Positions 62,343 through 64,000 of a stretch of DNA of 64,000 nucleotides are shown in pieces. Source of the DNA: Halobacillus litoralis (GTDB lineage: Bacteria > Bacillota > Bacilli > Bacillales > Halobacillaceae). Under the pieces are notes generated by a model. That model saw nothing but the letters and a program-made list of their open reading frames with translations, did not search any database and was not told the DNA's origin. The translations under genes were made by a program, and so were the position numbers. Location of the stretch: assembly GCF_004101865.1 (NCBI RefSeq), contig NZ_CP026119.1, positions 71,750 through 135,749 on the forward strand, given 5' to 3'. Position 1 is the first letter of the stretch; every line of letters starts with the position of its first letter.

Positions 62343-62933
62343 ATGGGAATAACGAAGGTACTTACTATACTACTTTTGGGAACACTGGCTCTTTCTCTAT
62401 TACCATCTTATGTGTCTGCCGAAACACCGCTTCCTTTTATGAAAGATAGGAGTGAAAACGAAGTTGATAAATCGGGTAATAGCAAGTTCCCCTATAATTT
62501 AACCGAAGACCTAAACGAACAAGCTCCTGTAATCGAGGTTATGGCAACAACTGTACTTGGCATCATGTTTCTTATAGGGGTTATCATGATGGTTTATGCG
62601 TTAACAACTAAAACAGGTATGGTGCTAAAAAGATCAACGGGTATCCTTATTGGCGTTCCTCTGTTTTTCATTACTGTACGTTTATTCTTCATCTTATTCT
62701 TTACAACAAATGGAACGAATGTTACACTACTTGTCACTGACATATTGGCGTTACTTACTAGTATTGGTTTTTACGCTGCGGTAGGAATGGTTTTGATTGC
62801 ACTAATTATGAGACTGTTTCATAAGTTTCTCAATCATCCAGAATTCTACAGATGGAGCAAAAAGCTATATATTGGTGCAGCTGGTTTAACCATGCTGACT
62901 GCTATTGTTCCGTTAGTCATTCAAAATATCTAA
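62343..62933 (+). CDS. Membrane protein with signal peptide and four helices
   Basis: A 196-residue protein: signal peptide (~1-26, cleavage after VSA), an extracytoplasmic polar stretch (~27-65), then four hydrophobic helices (~66-90, 97-120, 127-160, 172-195). The layout recalls small channel components of type IV secretion (TrbC/VirB2 or TrbL-like), but no motif is decisive. It lies between two unknown genes in a transfer-type operon. ATG 62343. Confidence 0.6.
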   Translation: MGITKVLTILLLGTLALSLLPSYVSAETPLPFMKDRSENEVDKSGNSKFPYNLTEDLNEQAPVIEVMATTVLGIMFLIGVIMMVYALTTKTGMVLKRSTGILIGVPLFFITVRLFFILFFTTNGTNVTLLVTDILALLTSIGFYAAVGMVLIALIMRLFHKFLNHPEFYRWSKKLYIGAAGLTMLTAIVPLVIQNI

Positions 62934-62955
62934 GTTTGGTAAGGAGGGCAATTTC

Positions 62956-63597
62956 ATGTTGAAGTTAATAGTAGATAATACACACTTGGAGGACGAATAC
63001 ACCGCTCCAACATGTCGTGCAAACTGTGAACTTTTTGATCCCATCACTGAAGAATGCGGAGTTAAACATAATATAAATCCTGATGACCCACTTTTAGCAT
63101 CTCGATGTGGAGACATGATTTATAAAGATGAGGAAGATACATCTGTTTATTTGCCCTCAACCCCTGATTTTGAAGGAGAAGCATTAATCGAAGATGGTTT
63201 TGAAGAGGACCTTGAAGAAGAAATGTTCCTAACACTTAATGGTGAGACTTTTGATGAATTGCAATCGAAATATCCAGTTGAGCCAGACTATCCTTCCAAG
63301 AGAGAAGACGCCACATGGTTTATTTCTAATGACAAATCGTTTGGCTGTTGGCTTATCAATAAATCGAAAAAACGCTTTATGGTAATCGAAAATGAAAAGT
63401 ATCCTGAGAAAGGATGGTCAAGGAACATCTATAAATCTCCTTATCCTTTGCATGATCATAAGGCAGCGCTGGAAATTGCTTCGAAAATGGCCTGGTACGT
63501 CGATGAAGAAGGATATGGTCAATATGTTCTCTTGTGCAATGGAAAAGTCTCGATGCTTTCAGCTACAAAACCGATTAATTGGGAAACCCTGAAATAA
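62956..63597 (+). CDS. Hypothetical 213-residue protein with N-terminal Cys cluster
   Basis: ATG 62956 behind AAGGAGG. Residues 20-51 contain four Cys (C-x3-C, then C, then C), perhaps a metal site. An acidic linker follows, then a ~100-residue mixed domain rich in aromatic residues. Not recognised. Confidence 0.62.
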   Translation: MLKLIVDNTHLEDEYTAPTCRANCELFDPITEECGVKHNINPDDPLLASRCGDMIYKDEEDTSVYLPSTPDFEGEALIEDGFEEDLEEEMFLTLNGETFDELQSKYPVEPDYPSKREDATWFISNDKSFGCWLINKSKKRFMVIENEKYPEKGWSRNIYKSPYPLHDHKAALEIASKMAWYVDEEGYGQYVLLCNGKVSMLSATKPINWETLK

Positions 63598-63620
63598 CTT
63601 TGTCGATATAAAGTATTACC

Positions 63621-63727
63621 TTTATAATTTCTTTCTGGTATAATAGTACCGAACTTTATACTTCAGAGGGAAAGCCCCTACGAATGGGAAAGGACTATTG
63701 AGCCTTTCTGTTTCGTAGGGGCTTTTT
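63621..63727 (+). promoter_or_regulatory. Leader with terminator before the last gene
   Basis: Extended -10 TGG-TATAAT (63636-63644), 23 bases, GGGA, then a terminator with arms AAAGCCCCTACGAA (63671-63684) and TTCGTAGGGGCTTT (63711-63724), inner stem AAAGG/CCTTT and T5. Same layout as the leader at 11641, without the shared small hairpin. Confidence 0.72.
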
Positions 63728-63755
63728 GTGTATATGTAGAGGAGAGGAGCTTTTG

Positions 63756-64000
63756 ATGAAGCGGATTTTAATTTTGGATGGTCACCTTAACTATAGAGAG
63801 GGATTTAAAAACTTATTAGAGGTGGCTGTAGTGAATTGTAAAATTGATGCACTAAAGGAATTTCCTGAACCGTTATTTTTAGTGAATAAGTTACCAAACC
63901 TTATTATCGTTGATCCCACCCATTATACAGAAGAGGAATTAGCCAATTTAGATTGTTTTATTGAGTATGGCTGTAAAGTTGTTTTTCTCTTTATGAATAC
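63756..64000 (+). CDS. Response-regulator-like protein, cut by window end
   Basis: ATG 63756 behind GAGGAGAGGAG; the frame is open to the right edge (81 codons). The first residues (ILILDGHLNYREGFKNLL) resemble a receiver domain of the LuxR response-regulator type, with VDP near residue 54 in the place of the phospho-acceptor strand. It also resembles the N-terminal domains of the two TadZ-like proteins. Full family cannot be judged. Confidence 0.6.
   Translation, partial: MKRILILDGHLNYREGFKNLLEVAVVNCKIDALKEFPEPLFLVNKLPNLIIVDPTHYTEEELANLDCFIEYGCKVVFLFMN

Overview
The window looks like part of a large, low-GC conjugative plasmid (or plasmid-like element) of a Bacillaceae Firmicute. The evidence is the AGGAGG-type ribosome binding sites, frequent GTG/TTG starts, SLH-domain surface proteins, an IspA-type intracellular protease, two SigO/RsoA/YvrJ sets known from Bacillus, and LexA (DinR)-type GAAC-N4-GTTC boxes. 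There is no ribosomal or core metabolic operon; there are partition, transfer, anti-restriction and defence genes. No replication initiator and no insertion sequence was recognised.

Layout. 0-2 kb: actin-like ParM partition protein (cut by the left edge) and a ParR-like partner. 2-4.9 kb: a split sigma factor set (RsoA-like, SigO-like), glutaredoxin, tRNA-Cys, a YvrJ-family membrane peptide and an intracellular subtilisin. 5.2-10 kb: a secreted protein, a three-gene ABC transporter and a phospholipase A2-like protein. 10.8-11.7 kb: non-coding, inverted-repeat rich, a candidate oriT region. 11.8-27.5 kb: the central transfer block: MOBC-type (Replic_Relax) relaxase, VirD4-type coupling protein, S1-domain protein, a second Replic_Relax-like protein, an HD-GYP protein, then a Tad pilus operon (two TadZ/CpaE-like proteins, CpaB-like protein, TadA ATPase, TadB, TadC, four miniature pilin-like peptides and two TadE/F-like pseudopilins). 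27.7-31.5 kb: SLH and PKD surface proteins. 31.5-38.7 kb: small unknown genes, SSB and an orphan DNA methyltransferase. 38.8-42.6 kb: an LPD1-type zincin and small membrane proteins separated by a repeated sequence. 42.9-45 kb: a secreted protein and frameshifted remnants of a classical conjugation cell-wall hydrolase and its neighbour. 45-49 kb: a second split-sigma/YvrJ set next to a large modular amidase. 49-56 kb: lipoprotein, membrane proteins, a SIR2-domain defence gene and a two-HTH regulator. 56-64 kb: ArdC-like antirestriction protein, a large SNF2-like helicase, unknown transfer-type proteins and the start of a response-regulator-like gene.

How it may work together. The relaxase and coupling protein would nick and deliver DNA. 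The only pilus or secretion machinery visible is of Tad type, so the pilus may serve DNA transfer or mating contact. HD-GYP suggests cyclic-di-GMP control. SSB, methyltransferase and ArdC would protect incoming DNA. Eight operons start with a leader containing a Rho-independent terminator; four of these leaders also share a small hairpin with compensatory base changes, pointing to common attenuation or antitermination control. Both split-sigma sets carry an SOS box and a YvrJ gene, suggesting a DNA-damage-triggered regulon.
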